A stretch of DNA of 45,552 nt, taken from contig DATIPQ010000034.1 in the NCBI GenBank assembly GCA_035471785.1, positions 1-45,552 of the forward strand. Direction: 5' to 3'. The position numbers and the translations under genes are program-made. Shown here in pieces: positions 1 to 8,218 of this stretch; within the stretch, counting starts at the first letter, position 1, and every line of letters starts with the position of its first letter. Source of the stretch: Acidobacteriota bacterium (GTDB lineage Bacteria; Acidobacteriota; UBA6911; RPQK01; DATIPO01). A model generated the notes under the pieces. The model had not been told where the DNA came from. It was given only the letters and a program-made list of their open reading frames with translations, and did not search any database.

Positions 1-777
1 AAGACTGAGCTTGTCCAGCGATTGAGGAAAGCGTTGACTCACCAGTCCCATCAGCCAGGCTTCCCACTCTCCCGTCCACTGGTCTTCCAGCAGCTTGCGC
101 CGGGCCAGGTGTTGCAGCCGGGGAGCGGGCAACTCGGCTACGGCCAGCAGAAACCAGAAGGCGTTGGGATGAAACTGGAGAGGCGTCAATTCGCCGGTCA
201 GCAGCCGATTGTGCTTGAGATGGCGCAGGGACGCTTCCGCCGCCAGCCTTTGAAAGTGCGGATCCCGAAAGGCCGCTTGGCCTGCCAGTTCCCACAGCAG
301 ATCGGGCATGGCGCCTCCGGGACGCCCCCCCAACTCGTCCCACATCTTGCCCAGGATCTGTCGCCGCCATTCCTCTTCGCCGGCCTCGTGCCCAAGGGCC
401 CAGCGCAAGGTCGTCAGGTAGGGTGCCGCCTGCACCTCCGGGGCGGGCGAGGGCTTCGATTGCTGAGTTTCGCGGCTGGCGCTGTTTCGCTTCAGCCTGA
501 GCAGGCCCCTCAACCGTGTCCACCAGCCGCCCTTGCTCTTCTTCTCCTTCTCTCCCGTGCCTGCCTGTCCCAGGCTCTTCTCCAGCAGCCGAACTTGAAT
601 CTCCGACAGCCGCGGCCGCAGGACGTCCTCCTCTGCCTCCTTGCCTCCCTCTCGATCCGCCTCCGCTCCCCCCGCCAGCACCTGCCGCATCACCTGCATC
701 GCCACCCCGCCCAACAGCCGCACTGCGTCCTCCAGCGGAAAGCGAGAAAAATCGACATCGCGCGGCGCCCGGCTCAT
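1..777 (-). CDS. Partial hypothetical protein (C-terminus beyond window)
   Basis: Reading the minus strand from an ATG at 777-775 gives 259 codons with no stop, so the gene is open to the window edge and its C-terminus is missing. The start (MSRAPRDVDFSRFPLEDAV) reads like a native N-terminus. Residues about 35-110 are charged and polar, with a Lys/Glu-rich stretch (GEKEKKSKGG). The rest is Leu/Trp/Arg-rich and looks alpha-helical, with no signal peptide or membrane segment. I recognise no family. It is divergent from purK, with about 94 bp between the two starts. High Leu/Gln/Arg content hints at a helical repeat or scaffold protein, but that is only a guess. Confidence 0.7.
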   Translation of the reverse strand, partial: MSRAPRDVDFSRFPLEDAVRLLGGVAMQVMRQVLAGGAEADREGGKEAEEDVLRPRLSEIQVRLLEKSLGQAGTGEKEKKSKGGWWTRLRGLLRLKRNSASRETQQSKPSPAPEVQAAPYLTTLRWALGHEAGEEEWRRQILGKMWDELGGRPGGAMPDLLWELAGQAAFRDPHFQRLAAEASLRHLKHNRLLTGELTPLQFHPNAFWFLLAVAELPAPRLQHLARRKLLEDQWTGEWEAWLMGLVSQRFPQSLDKLSL

Positions 778-831
778 GCCCTGAGTATACGTCTCGTCGA
801 GGCTCCAGTCCGGCGATCAGGCCGGTGACCT

Positions 832-859
832 TTGCCCGGCGGGCTGCTCCACCTATAAT
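832..859 (+). promoter_or_regulatory. Candidate sigma-70 promoter of purK-purE, nearly leaderless
   Basis: TTGCCC at 832-837 (4 of 6 to the -35 consensus) and a perfect TATAAT at 854-859 are separated by 16 bp. The purK ATG lies 12 nt after the -10 box, so transcription would begin only about 5 nt upstream of the start codon. No Shine-Dalgarno sequence sits in that gap, which agrees with leaderless or near-leaderless initiation. Confidence 0.5.
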
Positions 860-871
860 CGGCCCTGCAAA

Positions 872-2017
872 ATGAAAGACTTCTACCGGGGTTTCAAGTT
901 GGGGATTCTGGGCGGGGGACAACTGGGCAAGATGCTCATCCGGTCGGCCATGGACTTCAATATCGCCTGCACCGTCATGGACCCCGACCCCAAGGCTCCT
1001 TGCAGCCGCTTCGCCAACGAGTTCCAGGCCGGCGACCTGACCGACTTCGACCAGGTCGTCGAGTTCGGACGCCAGGCCGACCTGCTCACCATCGAGATCG
1101 AGAACGTCAACTGCGACGCGCTGGAGGCGCTGGAGAAAGAAGGACGGCTGGTGCGTCCGCAGTCGTCGGTCTTGCGCCTGATTCAGGACAAGGGCCTGCA
1201 AAAGCAGTTTTTTGAGGAGCACGGCATTCCCACCTCGGAGTTCGAGTTGGTGGAGGGACGCCACGACTTGTCCCGTCACGCCGGGCTGCTTCCCGCATTT
1301 CTCAAGCTGCGCCGGGCCGGTTACGACGGGCGCGGCGTGCAGCGTCTCAGCAACGCCGGAGACTTCGTCCAAGCTTTCCAGGCTCCCTCGGTGCTGGAAC
1401 GGGAGGTCGACTTCCAAAAAGAGATTTCAGTCATCGTGGCCCGCAACCCCTCGGGAGATGTGCGTGCTTTTCCGGTGGTGGAGCTTGAATTCCATCCCGA
1501 GGAGCATTTGGTCGAGTTCCTCTTCTCGCCGGCCGAACTCGATGACGAGACGGCCCGCGAGGCCTCCCGCATCGCCTGCACCGTGGCCGAGAAGCTCGGG
1601 ATCGAGGGACTTCTGGCGGTGGAGATGTTTCTCGACCGCCAGGGCAGGGTGCTGGTCAACGAACTGGCTCCCCGCAAGCACAACAGCGGACACCACACCA
1701 TCGAAGCCAACCTCACTTCGCAGTTCGAACAGCACCTTCGCGCCATCTTCGACCTCCCGCTGGGCAGCACTCACGCCCTGGCACCGGCCGTCATGGTCAA
1801 CCTGCTGGGCGCCCCCGGATACGACGGCGAGACGCGCTACCGGGGCATGCAGGAGGTGCTGCAGGTCGAGGGCTTGCACCTGCACCTTTACGGCAAGTTC
1901 TACACCCGCCCCTACCGCAAAATGGGCCACATCACCATCGTCGACCCTCAACTCTCCCGCGCCAAGGAAAAAGCCCGCTACGTCAAGCGAACTCTGAAGG
2001 TCGTGGCAGGAGGATAG
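872..2017 (+). CDS. purK: 5-(carboxyamino)imidazole ribonucleotide synthase PurK
   Basis: ATP-grasp enzyme that carboxylates AIR with bicarbonate and ATP to N5-CAIR, the step before PurE in cytosolic purine synthesis. The 381-aa length is normal. Visible PurK signatures are the N-terminal nucleotide-binding loop GILGGGQLGK (residues 11-20), the QDKGLQKQFF segment, the ATP-grasp loop KLRRAGYDGRGVQ, and the C-terminal VNELAPRKHNSGHHTIEA block, which matches the family's EIAPRxHNSGHxT motif. The start at 872 fits the TATAAT box 12 nt upstream. purE follows after 5 nt, so the two form an operon. Confidence 0.96.
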   Translation: MKDFYRGFKLGILGGGQLGKMLIRSAMDFNIACTVMDPDPKAPCSRFANEFQAGDLTDFDQVVEFGRQADLLTIEIENVNCDALEALEKEGRLVRPQSSVLRLIQDKGLQKQFFEEHGIPTSEFELVEGRHDLSRHAGLLPAFLKLRRAGYDGRGVQRLSNAGDFVQAFQAPSVLEREVDFQKEISVIVARNPSGDVRAFPVVELEFHPEEHLVEFLFSPAELDDETAREASRIACTVAEKLGIEGLLAVEMFLDRQGRVLVNELAPRKHNSGHHTIEANLTSQFEQHLRAIFDLPLGSTHALAPAVMVNLLGAPGYDGETRYRGMQEVLQVEGLHLHLYGKFYTRPYRKMGHITIVDPQLSRAKEKARYVKRTLKVVAGG

Positions 2018-2022
2018 ATATC

Positions 2023-2556
2023 GTGAGCCAATCCAGCAGCAATTCGCCTTCGGTGGGAATCGTTATGGGCAGCCAGTCCGACCTGCGGGTCATGAAGGCG
2101 GCGGCCGAGACCCTGGCGGAATTCGATGTGCCGTACGAGTTGACCATCGTCTCGGCCCACCGCACTCCCGAACGCCTCATGCAATACGGAGGCACGGCTC
2201 GCGAGCGCGGGCTCAAGGCCCTCATCGCGGGGGCGGGAGGCGCAGCCCACCTTCCTGGAATGCTGGCCGCCGTCACCACCCTCCCCGTCATCGGCGTCCC
2301 CGTCAAGTCTTCCAACTCCATCGATGGATGGGACTCAGTCCTCAGCATCTTGCAGATGCCTTCCGGCGTCCCGGTGGCCACCGTGGCCCTCGACGCTTCC
2401 AAGAACGCTGCCCTGCTGGCCCTGCAGATCCTCTCCACCGGCGACGACTCTTTGGCCGCCAAGTTGGATGCCTACAAGTCCTCTCTCAAAGAGAAGGTCG
2501 ACGAAATGATCTCCTCCACCCGCAACGCGGGCTTCCCCAATTCGTTCGACGAGTAA
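2023..2556 (+). CDS. purE: N5-CAIR mutase PurE (class I)
   Basis: Converts N5-CAIR to CAIR, taking the product of PurK encoded just upstream. The 177-aa protein carries the class I hallmarks: the GSQSD nucleotide-binding turn near residue 17, SAHRTPERL around residue 45, the glycine-rich GAGGAAHLPGM loop, and PVIGVPVKS. The presence of purK supports the class I, bacterial-type reaction. Translation starts at GTG 2023, preceded by AGGAGG at 2009-2014 with 8-nt spacing. This SD lies inside the end of purK, so the genes are probably translationally linked. Confidence 0.96.
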   Translation: MSQSSSNSPSVGIVMGSQSDLRVMKAAAETLAEFDVPYELTIVSAHRTPERLMQYGGTARERGLKALIAGAGGAAHLPGMLAAVTTLPVIGVPVKSSNSIDGWDSVLSILQMPSGVPVATVALDASKNAALLALQILSTGDDSLAAKLDAYKSSLKEKVDEMISSTRNAGFPNSFDE

Positions 2557-2609
2557 CGGCAGGCACGCTGGTGAAGCCATTGAATGACATGCTTTTGGCA
2601 TAGGCTATA

Positions 2610-2635
2610 GGATCTCCGGATTCCAAAGGAGATCC
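2610..2635. terminator. Candidate bidirectional terminator hairpin
   Basis: GGATCTCC (2610-2617) and GGAGATCC (2628-2635) form an 8-bp perfect stem with a 10-nt loop. It sits in the 112-bp gap between the convergent purE and nitronate monooxygenase genes. There is no clear T-tract on either side, so intrinsic termination is uncertain. Confidence 0.4.
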
Positions 2636-2668
2636 CCCGTGGAGAAGTTTGGTTCTGTCACGCGTTCG

Positions 2669-3784
2669 CTATTGACTCGACCTTTTGCCCGCCAGGGCGC
2701 TTTCGACCTCTGCGACCAGAGAGCCCATCAGTTCGGCGGCTTGCCGGTGGCGGAGGAGGGGGGCGGCTTGGCCGGACCAGAGGGAGATGAGGTCGCTGCG
2801 GCCCTGCTCGATGGCGGCCTGGCGCAGGGTGCCGGCCAGCCGGCCCTGCAGCGGATAGGGGGCAATGGGGGCAGAGGTCTCGGTCCACTCCTCATACAAG
2901 CGGTTGCGGATGCTGCGGGCCAGCCGGCCGCTGAAGACGCGCGTTAGAAGCGTGTGCCGCGCCTCAGGACTGAAGAGCATGCGCCGGTGCAGGGGAGGGG
3001 CGCCCGATTCCTCACAGGCCAGGAAGGCCGTACCCAGTTGAACGGCGGCGGCTCCACCAGTCAGTGCCGCCGCTGCGCCCGCCCCGTCGGCGATTCCGCC
3101 GGCTGCGATGACCGGCAGGCCGACTTTGGAGACGATCTGGCGCAGCAGCGGCAAGGTGCCGACCAGCGAGTCCTCGGCCTCGGCCATGAAGGAGGGTCGG
3201 TGACCGCCCGCCTCCAGGCCCGAGGCCACGATCATGTCGACCCCGGCTTCTTGCAGCGCCTCGGCCTCATCCAGCGTGGTGGCGGCCCCAACCGTCAGGA
3301 TACCCTGGCGCCGGCACCGCTCCAGAATGCTCTCGGAGGGAATCCCGAAGACGAAGCTGAAGACGGCCGGACGGGCCTCGATGACGGCCGCCGCCTGTGC
3401 TTCGAAGTCCTGATAGGTGAGGGAGGGCGGCTGGGCCGGCCTCTGCAGGCCCAGTTCGCGGTAGTAGGGCTCCATCCAATCCATCCCCTCCTCCAGACGG
3501 TGAAGGGGATAGTCCTTGGCGGCCTCGTCGTGGTTGGAGACCCACAGGTTGAGTCCGAAGGGCCGGGAGGTGCTTTGGCGGATTTCGTCAGCGGCCCTGA
3601 GGATGTCCTCGGGGGAGAGATGAAAGACCCCCAACGATCCCAGACCGCCTGCATTGGATACGCTCGAGACCAGCAATGGAGTGGAGAATCCGCCGCCCAT
3701 GGGTCCCTGTATGATCGGATAGGGGATGCCCAGCCTCTTGGTCAAGGCCGTCTCAGTCCATTTGCTCATCAACGCTTTCTCCAT
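2669..3784 (-). CDS. Nitronate monooxygenase (2-nitropropane dioxygenase family)
   Basis: FMN-dependent TIM-barrel enzyme of the nitronate monooxygenase family, which oxidises alkyl nitronates to carbonyl compounds. Seen: the N-terminal IIQGPMGGGFSTP and SNAGGLGSLG motifs that shape the FMN pocket, VASGLEAGGHRPS (the His of the family EAGGH motif), and VIAAGGIADG for phosphate binding. At 371 aa it has family length. Its ATG overlaps the RidA stop as TGATG (3786-3782). A second ATG at 3769 (MSKWTETAL) has a GGAG 9 nt upstream and may be the main start. It is last in an SDR-RidA-NMO operon, which suggests detoxification of reactive metabolites. The physiological substrate is unknown. Confidence 0.85.
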   Translation of the reverse strand: MEKALMSKWTETALTKRLGIPYPIIQGPMGGGFSTPLLVSSVSNAGGLGSLGVFHLSPEDILRAADEIRQSTSRPFGLNLWVSNHDEAAKDYPLHRLEEGMDWMEPYYRELGLQRPAQPPSLTYQDFEAQAAAVIEARPAVFSFVFGIPSESILERCRRQGILTVGAATTLDEAEALQEAGVDMIVASGLEAGGHRPSFMAEAEDSLVGTLPLLRQIVSKVGLPVIAAGGIADGAGAAAALTGGAAAVQLGTAFLACEESGAPPLHRRMLFSPEARHTLLTRVFSGRLARSIRNRLYEEWTETSAPIAPYPLQGRLAGTLRQAAIEQGRSDLISLWSGQAAPLLRHRQAAELMGSLVAEVESALAGKRSSQ

Positions 3785-4287
3785 CAGTAGCCGGCTTCTC
3801 CTTCGCCGATGCCAAAAATGACTTCCAGCAGCACGGGCGCCCCCAAGGGCAGGTTTTCAACGCCGACCGCCAGGCGGGTATGCCCCGGCTCGCTGCCGAA
3901 AATATCGGCAAAGAGCCTGGAAGCCCCATCGGCGACAGCCGGGTGCTGGGTGAAGTCCGGCGCAGAGGCCACGGTGACTCCCACACGCACCACCGACCTG
4001 AGGAGAGTGGGCTCTCCCAGGTGATGGTTGGCAGTGGCCAGAGCGTTGAGGGCAGCGATCAACGCCGCCCCACGCCCCTGCTCGGTTGTCACATCCTGGC
4101 CGACCTTTCCGGTGATCGCGGGTTTGCCCTCGATAAGGGGGAGCATTCCGCTCAGGAAGAGCAGTTCTCCCGCCTGCACGGCGCCACTATAGCTGCCCAA
4201 GGGAGAGGGCGGCGGGGGCAACTTGAAACCGAGTTGCCTCAAGCGTCTAAGCCAGTTCCGGTGTGGAGTCTTACCAACGGCCTGCAT
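3784..4287 (-). CDS. RidA/YjgF-family protein
   Basis: Member of the YjgF/YER057c/UK114 superfamily, whose best-studied members deaminate reactive enamine/imine intermediates. The 167-aa length is above the 125-130 aa of canonical RidA and fits the longer subgroup with an N-terminal LGFKLPPPPSPLGSY lead-in. Typical features are LLFLSGMLP near residue 45 and the C-terminal HTRLAVGVENLPLGAPVLLE block, where the conserved Arg sits. The start overlaps the end of the upstream SDR gene by 17 nt and the stop overlaps the NMO start, so translation of all three is coupled. The substrate cannot be read from the sequence. Confidence 0.85.
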   Translation of the reverse strand: MQAVGKTPHRNWLRRLRQLGFKLPPPPSPLGSYSGAVQAGELLFLSGMLPLIEGKPAITGKVGQDVTTEQGRGAALIAALNALATANHHLGEPTLLRSVVRVGVTVASAPDFTQHPAVADGASRLFADIFGSEPGHTRLAVGVENLPLGAPVLLEVIFGIGEGEAGY

Positions 4288-4996
4288 GAGCGCCTCCGTC
4301 GACGTGAAGGACTTCTCCGGTGACGAAAGAAGCCTCGCTGAGGTAAAGGACCGCCCGGGAGATTTCCGAGACCTCTCCCAGACGCTGAATCGGGTGCAGC
4401 GTTTTCAGGAAGTCATGGTTGGCCGGGTCGTGCATGGGCGTGTCGATGATTCCCGCGCCGATGGCGTTGACGCGGATGCCTTGTGCGGCCAGTTCGATGG
4501 CCAGCGCGCGGGTGACGGCGTTGAGTCCCCCCTTGGTGAGGATGGGAAGCGCCGCAGGTACCGCCGCCAAGGGCTGCACGGCCAGGGTGGTTGAGATGTT
4601 GACGATGTGCCCCGACTTTTGGCTGATCATCTGAGCCACGGTCGGTTGGGTGACGTGGAAAAAGCCCGCCAGATTGGTGGCTAACAGGGTCTGGAAGTCG
4701 TCCTCGGAGTATTCGGTGAAAGGCTTGGGGATGAAGACGCCGGCGTTGTTGACCAGCAGGCCGACCGATCCGAACTGGCGCCTGGCCGTTTCGACCAATC
4801 GGGCTCCCGTCTCGGGCTGAGAGACGTCGCCGTCCATCAAAACCAGGTTTTCCGAAGGGGTCAGCTTTTTCGACCGGGAAATACGACGCGAGTTGGCCAC
4901 CACCTGGTAGCCGCTCTGCAAGAGCGTCCTGGCGATTTCCAGTCCGATGCCGCTGGATGCCCCCGTCACGATGGCTGTTCTGTTATCTTGATGCAT
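4271..4996 (-). CDS. SDR-family protein lacking the usual catalytic tyrosine
   Basis: Rossmann-fold short-chain dehydrogenase/reductase of 241 aa. TGASSGIG near residue 11 binds the dinucleotide, VNNAG follows around residue 85, and the C-terminus has FVTGEVLHVDGG. The expected YxxxK is replaced by PILTK, so Tyr is absent while Lys and the NIST serine remain. I recall an SDR subgroup with this same KGGLNAVTRALAIE segment. ATG 4996 is chosen because AAGGAG lies 9 nt upstream; ATG 5002 is only 3 nt from that SD, and a longer upstream reading lacks SDR similarity. It is the first gene of the operon and divergent from the HxlR regulator. Redox activity is therefore uncertain. Confidence 0.85.
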   Translation of the reverse strand: MHQDNRTAIVTGASSGIGLEIARTLLQSGYQVVANSRRISRSKKLTPSENLVLMDGDVSQPETGARLVETARRQFGSVGLLVNNAGVFIPKPFTEYSEDDFQTLLATNLAGFFHVTQPTVAQMISQKSGHIVNISTTLAVQPLAAVPAALPILTKGGLNAVTRALAIELAAQGIRVNAIGAGIIDTPMHDPANHDFLKTLHPIQRLGEVSEISRAVLYLSEASFVTGEVLHVDGGAHAGRW

Positions 4997-5080
4997 GTGC
5001 ATTCGCTCCTTGTTGGCTGTGAGTATCATTCGCAAACGCAGCCTAGGATGTAGGCCCTTATGCGTTGGTTTCCACATTGC

Positions 5081-5100
5081 CGGTTGCCATTTGGTAACCG
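5081..5100. promoter_or_regulatory. Candidate HxlR operator (inverted repeat)
   Basis: CGGTTGCC-ATTT-GGTAACCG is an inverted repeat with 7 of 8 arm positions matched. It lies 26 bp before the HxlR gene and 85 bp before the SDR start, in the only intergenic space between the divergent units. Position and dyad shape fit autoregulation plus control of the SDR operon by the adjacent regulator. Confidence 0.45.
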
Positions 5101-5125
5101 CCTGGAGAGCTTTTAGGGGAGAAGA

Positions 5126-5482
5126 ATGCCGATGATCCGTCACCGAAAGAGCCTTGTGAAGCCGCCGCCTCCAAGCTGTCCGCTGGATGAATGCATGAGG
5201 CTTGTGGGGGGTACCTGGACTCCCAACATCATCTGGTATTTGCGCGAGAATCCGCGCCGCTTCATGGAACTCAAGGGCGACCTCAAGGGCATCTCGGCCA
5301 AGACGCTGACTGCCCGCCTGCGGCGCATGGAGAAGGACGGCGTCGTCAGCCGCCAGGAGCGGCCCACCTCCCCTCCCACGGTCTGGTACAGCCTGACCGA
5401 TCTGGGCCGGAGGCTCCTCCCGGCCATCGAAGCCATCGCGGCCGTCGGCCTGGAGCTGAAGGGGCTCTCCTCGTCCGAGTAG
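5126..5482 (+). CDS. HxlR-family transcriptional regulator
   Basis: A 118-aa winged-helix regulator of the HxlR (DUF24) family. It has the N-terminal CPLDECMRLVGGTWTPNIIW block with the family-typical cysteine, the helix-turn-helix region FMELKGDLKGISAKTLTARL, and the wing RLRRMEKDGVVSR followed by YSLTDLGRRL. Many HxlR proteins sense electrophiles, aldehydes or oxidants through that cysteine. An AGGGGAG run at 5115-5121 precedes two in-frame ATGs (5126 and 5132); spacing favours the second slightly. It is divergent from the SDR-RidA-NMO operon, which is its likely target. Its stop codon directly abuts that of the next convergent gene, with no spacer. Confidence 0.9.
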   Translation: MPMIRHRKSLVKPPPPSCPLDECMRLVGGTWTPNIIWYLRENPRRFMELKGDLKGISAKTLTARLRRMEKDGVVSRQERPTSPPTVWYSLTDLGRRLLPAIEAIAAVGLELKGLSSSE

Positions 5483-8149
5483 CTACGCTCTCCAGCGCTG
5501 CAGGGCGATGGAGGTGGTGTAGAGGGCGGCGGCCAGCAGGGAGAGGTAGGGCCAGAGGGACACGGGAGGGGCTTCGCCGAGGGCGGATTGGAGGAGCGGG
5601 CGGTCGGATTCGCCCAAGAAGGTTCCGCCGCCGGCTTGGGCGATGGCCCGCAGGAGGGAACGGTTGGTTCCGTAGGAGTAGGCCTCGCGGGTCAGGGCCG
5701 TCGTGCTTTGTGCCGAGGCGGGGATGAGGATGGGGACGCGCTGGGGGCGCTGCAGGGCCTCGGGTCCCGATTCGCGGATGACCAGGGTGGCCTGGCGGGC
5801 CGGCCGTCCCGGCGGGTTGGGGATCACGCCCGTGAAGGTTCCCGGACCGGCCGGATCGGGCTGGAAGGGGACGGGCTGAGGGGGCTGGCCGGCGCTTCCA
5901 TCCTCGGAAGCGTCGGGGCTGGACGAAGCGACTTCCAATTGCACCGAGAGGCGCTGGACGGCGGGGATAGCTCCCGACTCGGTGCTCAGCGAAAGAGTGG
6001 CGCGCAGGGCATCGCCTACGTCCTCGATCTCGAAGTGGTAGCGGTTGCGGGCGTTGTAGGCCACCACGCGTGAAATCCAAGCCCTGATCGCCTCCCGTCC
6101 CGAAGCATCATCCAGCCACAACGGTGGGAAGCCGCTTCCGAAGAAGCCCACGGTGCCCTCCCCGGCCGGACGGTAGGCCAGTACCGGATCGGCCAGCTTG
6201 GGACGCAAGGTGACGATCTGGGAGCCTTCGCGGCGCCGGCTGACGGCGTTGCCTTCGAGGGGCAGGCGCGGTGCGGGCAGGCCGTAGCTTTCGCCTTCCA
6301 CCGTGAGGGGCGTGAAGCGTCCCGGCTCGAAGTAGCGGTCGCGTGGACGGTCGTCGAAGAAGGGGATGTCGATGGCGCCGGGATTGAATCCGGGACCCAC
6401 CGGGAAGGGGTCGGCCAGATCGTGCAGCGGCGAGCCGGAGGGTACGCTGTTGCGTCCGATGGCGAAGACGGTGGCGCGGCAGTCGGGACGCGCCGATACC
6501 TTCTCGAATTCGCCGTCGGAGATGAAGATCAGCCCGCACTGCTCGATGGAGCGCTCTTGCAGCAGCTTGAGGGCCCGGTTGGGATCGGTGCCCCCCGAAG
6601 CGCGGATGGCGCTGACCATCTCCAGCGCGCGCTGCTTGGACTCGCCGTTCATGCGCAGGTTGCTGACCAGGTAGCGGGCGCCGCTGGTGAAGGTGATGAG
6701 ATCGAGGCGGTCGACGTCGCGCAGCAGGTTGACGATGATGTGGGCGGCAATTTCCTTGGACTGGCGCAGCGGCCTGCCCCCCATCGATCCCGAGGCGTCG
6801 ATGACGATGACCACGTGGCGCGGCGGCGGTTCCTGAGTGTGCGGCCGCGGACCCGGTTCCACCGGCAGCAGGGGGTCGAGGGGAGTGTTTTTGTAGCTCA
6901 TGAGGACGCTCAGCGCCTCGGGCTTGGCCCCCTGGTGGTCGCCGTTGATGATCATCAGTCCCAGGCCCTGGCGGCGGACGGCCTGAGCCATCTCCTCCGC
7001 CACGCCGGGCGGAAAGCGCTCCCAGGTGACTCCGCTGAGCACCACGGCGTCGTAGCGGCTCCAGCCCCCGTCCTCGTCCTCGTCCCGCTTCAAGTCCTCG
7101 GGGCGGCGCTGGACGATCTGGAAGGCGCCTTCAGGAATCGCTCCGATCCAGCGCTGGTCGCCGCCCACCGCCAGCACCCGCAGCGGACGGGTCACGTGGG
7201 TGAAGAGCCGTCTTCGATGGGGAGGGCCGCCCTGGTTGCCTTGCAGCGAAAGTTCCGCGAATTGCAGTCCGTAGCCCTGAAAAGAGAGCGGTTGGCGCAG
7301 CCGCACCCAGCCTTCCGTCTCGATGGCGATCTCCTGGGCCAGGCTGCGTCCGAAGCGGTGTCCCTGCTCGAATCCGGGATTGAGGCGGATCTCCAGGCGG
7401 CCTTCCACGGGGCCGGGACGAAAGTGGCGGAGCACGCCCCGCAGGTAGGTGCGGACGCCGGCCTCCACCCGCGGCGGCAAGTCGGCGGCCGAGATGGCGA
7501 AATCAGGAGCGGCGCTTTCCACGGCCAGTACCTGGACGGGAACGCCCTGCCGGGCCAGGTCGCGGGCGGCGGCCAAGGCGTCTCCGCGGGTCTGGTTGCC
7601 GTCGCTGACCAGCACCACGGCCCCGGCGCGTCCGCTGGAGGCGATGCGTCCGCCGGCGGCCCGCAGGCCCGATTCGATATCGCTCTCCATCCCCACGGCG
7701 AAGTCGGACTGAGTGATCTGGGCCACGGCCCTTTCCAGGTCGCCTAACTCGATCTCTTCGGCGGCCGTCGCCGCGTTTTCGCGAAAGGTGAGCAGGTCGG
7801 CCCGAGCCCAAGTCCGCAGTTGGGCGGGCAACCGTCCGATCGCTTCCCCCAGGGCCTGCGAGGTGCGGGTTCGCACCGCCTCCCATCCGCCTTCGGCCCG
7901 CAGCACGCTGTCCGACACGTCCAGCGCCGCCACCAGCCGCAGCCCCTCGCCCCGCTCCTCAAGCAGCAACGGATTGAGCGCCGCCAGCCCCCAGCAGAAG
8001 GTTGCCGCCGCTGTCAGCCCCAGCGTCCAGCTCCGCCAGCCGTCTGCTCCCTTGCGCCAGGCGCTCCACCCCAACGTCCCCAGCACCGCAGCCAGCAACG
8101 CTGCAGCCAGATGAGTCCAGGGAAAAAGCGGCTCAAAAACCAGGTTCAT
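5483..8149 (-). CDS. Membrane-anchored double VWA-domain protein
   Basis: An 888-aa protein of the large BatA-like VWA/glutamine-amidotransferase-like group. Order seen: two N-terminal membrane segments (about 10-30 and 42-60); a first VWA domain (about 72-212) starting DVSDS with LVSDGNQTRGD; a beta-rich region; a segment resembling the amidotransferase-like fold (about 324-415, RVLAVGGD ... AVVLSGVTWE); a second VWA with an intact MIDAS start DASGS at 451-455 and FISDGEFE; then beta domains and a C-terminal membrane helix (about 862-884). The VWA domains should lie in the periplasm and bind divalent metal for protein contacts. It is not adjacent to the MoxR operon at 25.8-31.3 kb. Biological role unknown. 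Confidence 0.8.
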   Translation of the reverse strand: MNLVFEPLFPWTHLAAALLAAVLGTLGWSAWRKGADGWRSWTLGLTAAATFCWGLAALNPLLLEERGEGLRLVAALDVSDSVLRAEGGWEAVRTRTSQALGEAIGRLPAQLRTWARADLLTFRENAATAAEEIELGDLERAVAQITQSDFAVGMESDIESGLRAAGGRIASSGRAGAVVLVSDGNQTRGDALAAARDLARQGVPVQVLAVESAAPDFAISAADLPPRVEAGVRTYLRGVLRHFRPGPVEGRLEIRLNPGFEQGHRFGRSLAQEIAIETEGWVRLRQPLSFQGYGLQFAELSLQGNQGGPPHRRRLFTHVTRPLRVLAVGGDQRWIGAIPEGAFQIVQRRPEDLKRDEDEDGGWSRYDAVVLSGVTWERFPPGVAEEMAQAVRRQGLGLMIINGDHQGAKPEALSVLMSYKNTPLDPLLPVEPGPRPHTQEPPPRHVVIVIDASGSMGGRPLRQSKEIAAHIIVNLLRDVDRLDLITFTSGARYLVSNLRMNGESKQRALEMVSAIRASGGTDPNRALKLLQERSIEQCGLIFISDGEFEKVSARPDCRATVFAIGRNSVPSGSPLHDLADPFPVGPGFNPGAIDIPFFDDRPRDRYFEPGRFTPLTVEGESYGLPAPRLPLEGNAVSRRREGSQIVTLRPKLADPVLAYRPAGEGTVGFFGSGFPPLWLDDASGREAIRAWISRVVAYNARNRYHFEIEDVGDALRATLSLSTESGAIPAVQRLSVQLEVASSSPDASEDGSAGQPPQPVPFQPDPAGPGTFTGVIPNPPGRPARQATLVIRESGPEALQRPQRVPILIPASAQSTTALTREAYSYGTNRSLLRAIAQAGGGTFLGESDRPLLQSALGEAPPVSLWPYLSLLAAALYTTSIALQRWRA

Positions 8150-8218
8150 GCTCTTGGGACTACTTTAGCAGAGGGATTGCCGCCCAGGAGGGGCCTGGGG
8201 AGCGGGCTGGCAGCGTTG

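Noticed and set aside
22-875. Long plus-strand open frames over the first 870 bases
   Set aside because: They are Pro/Gln/Arg-rich shadows of the minus-strand partial gene, which has a clean start at 777 and good codon usage.
4997-5143. Longer start for the SDR gene
   Set aside because: It would cross the operator-like dyad and the divergent promoter; a strong AAGGAG precedes the ATG at 4996.
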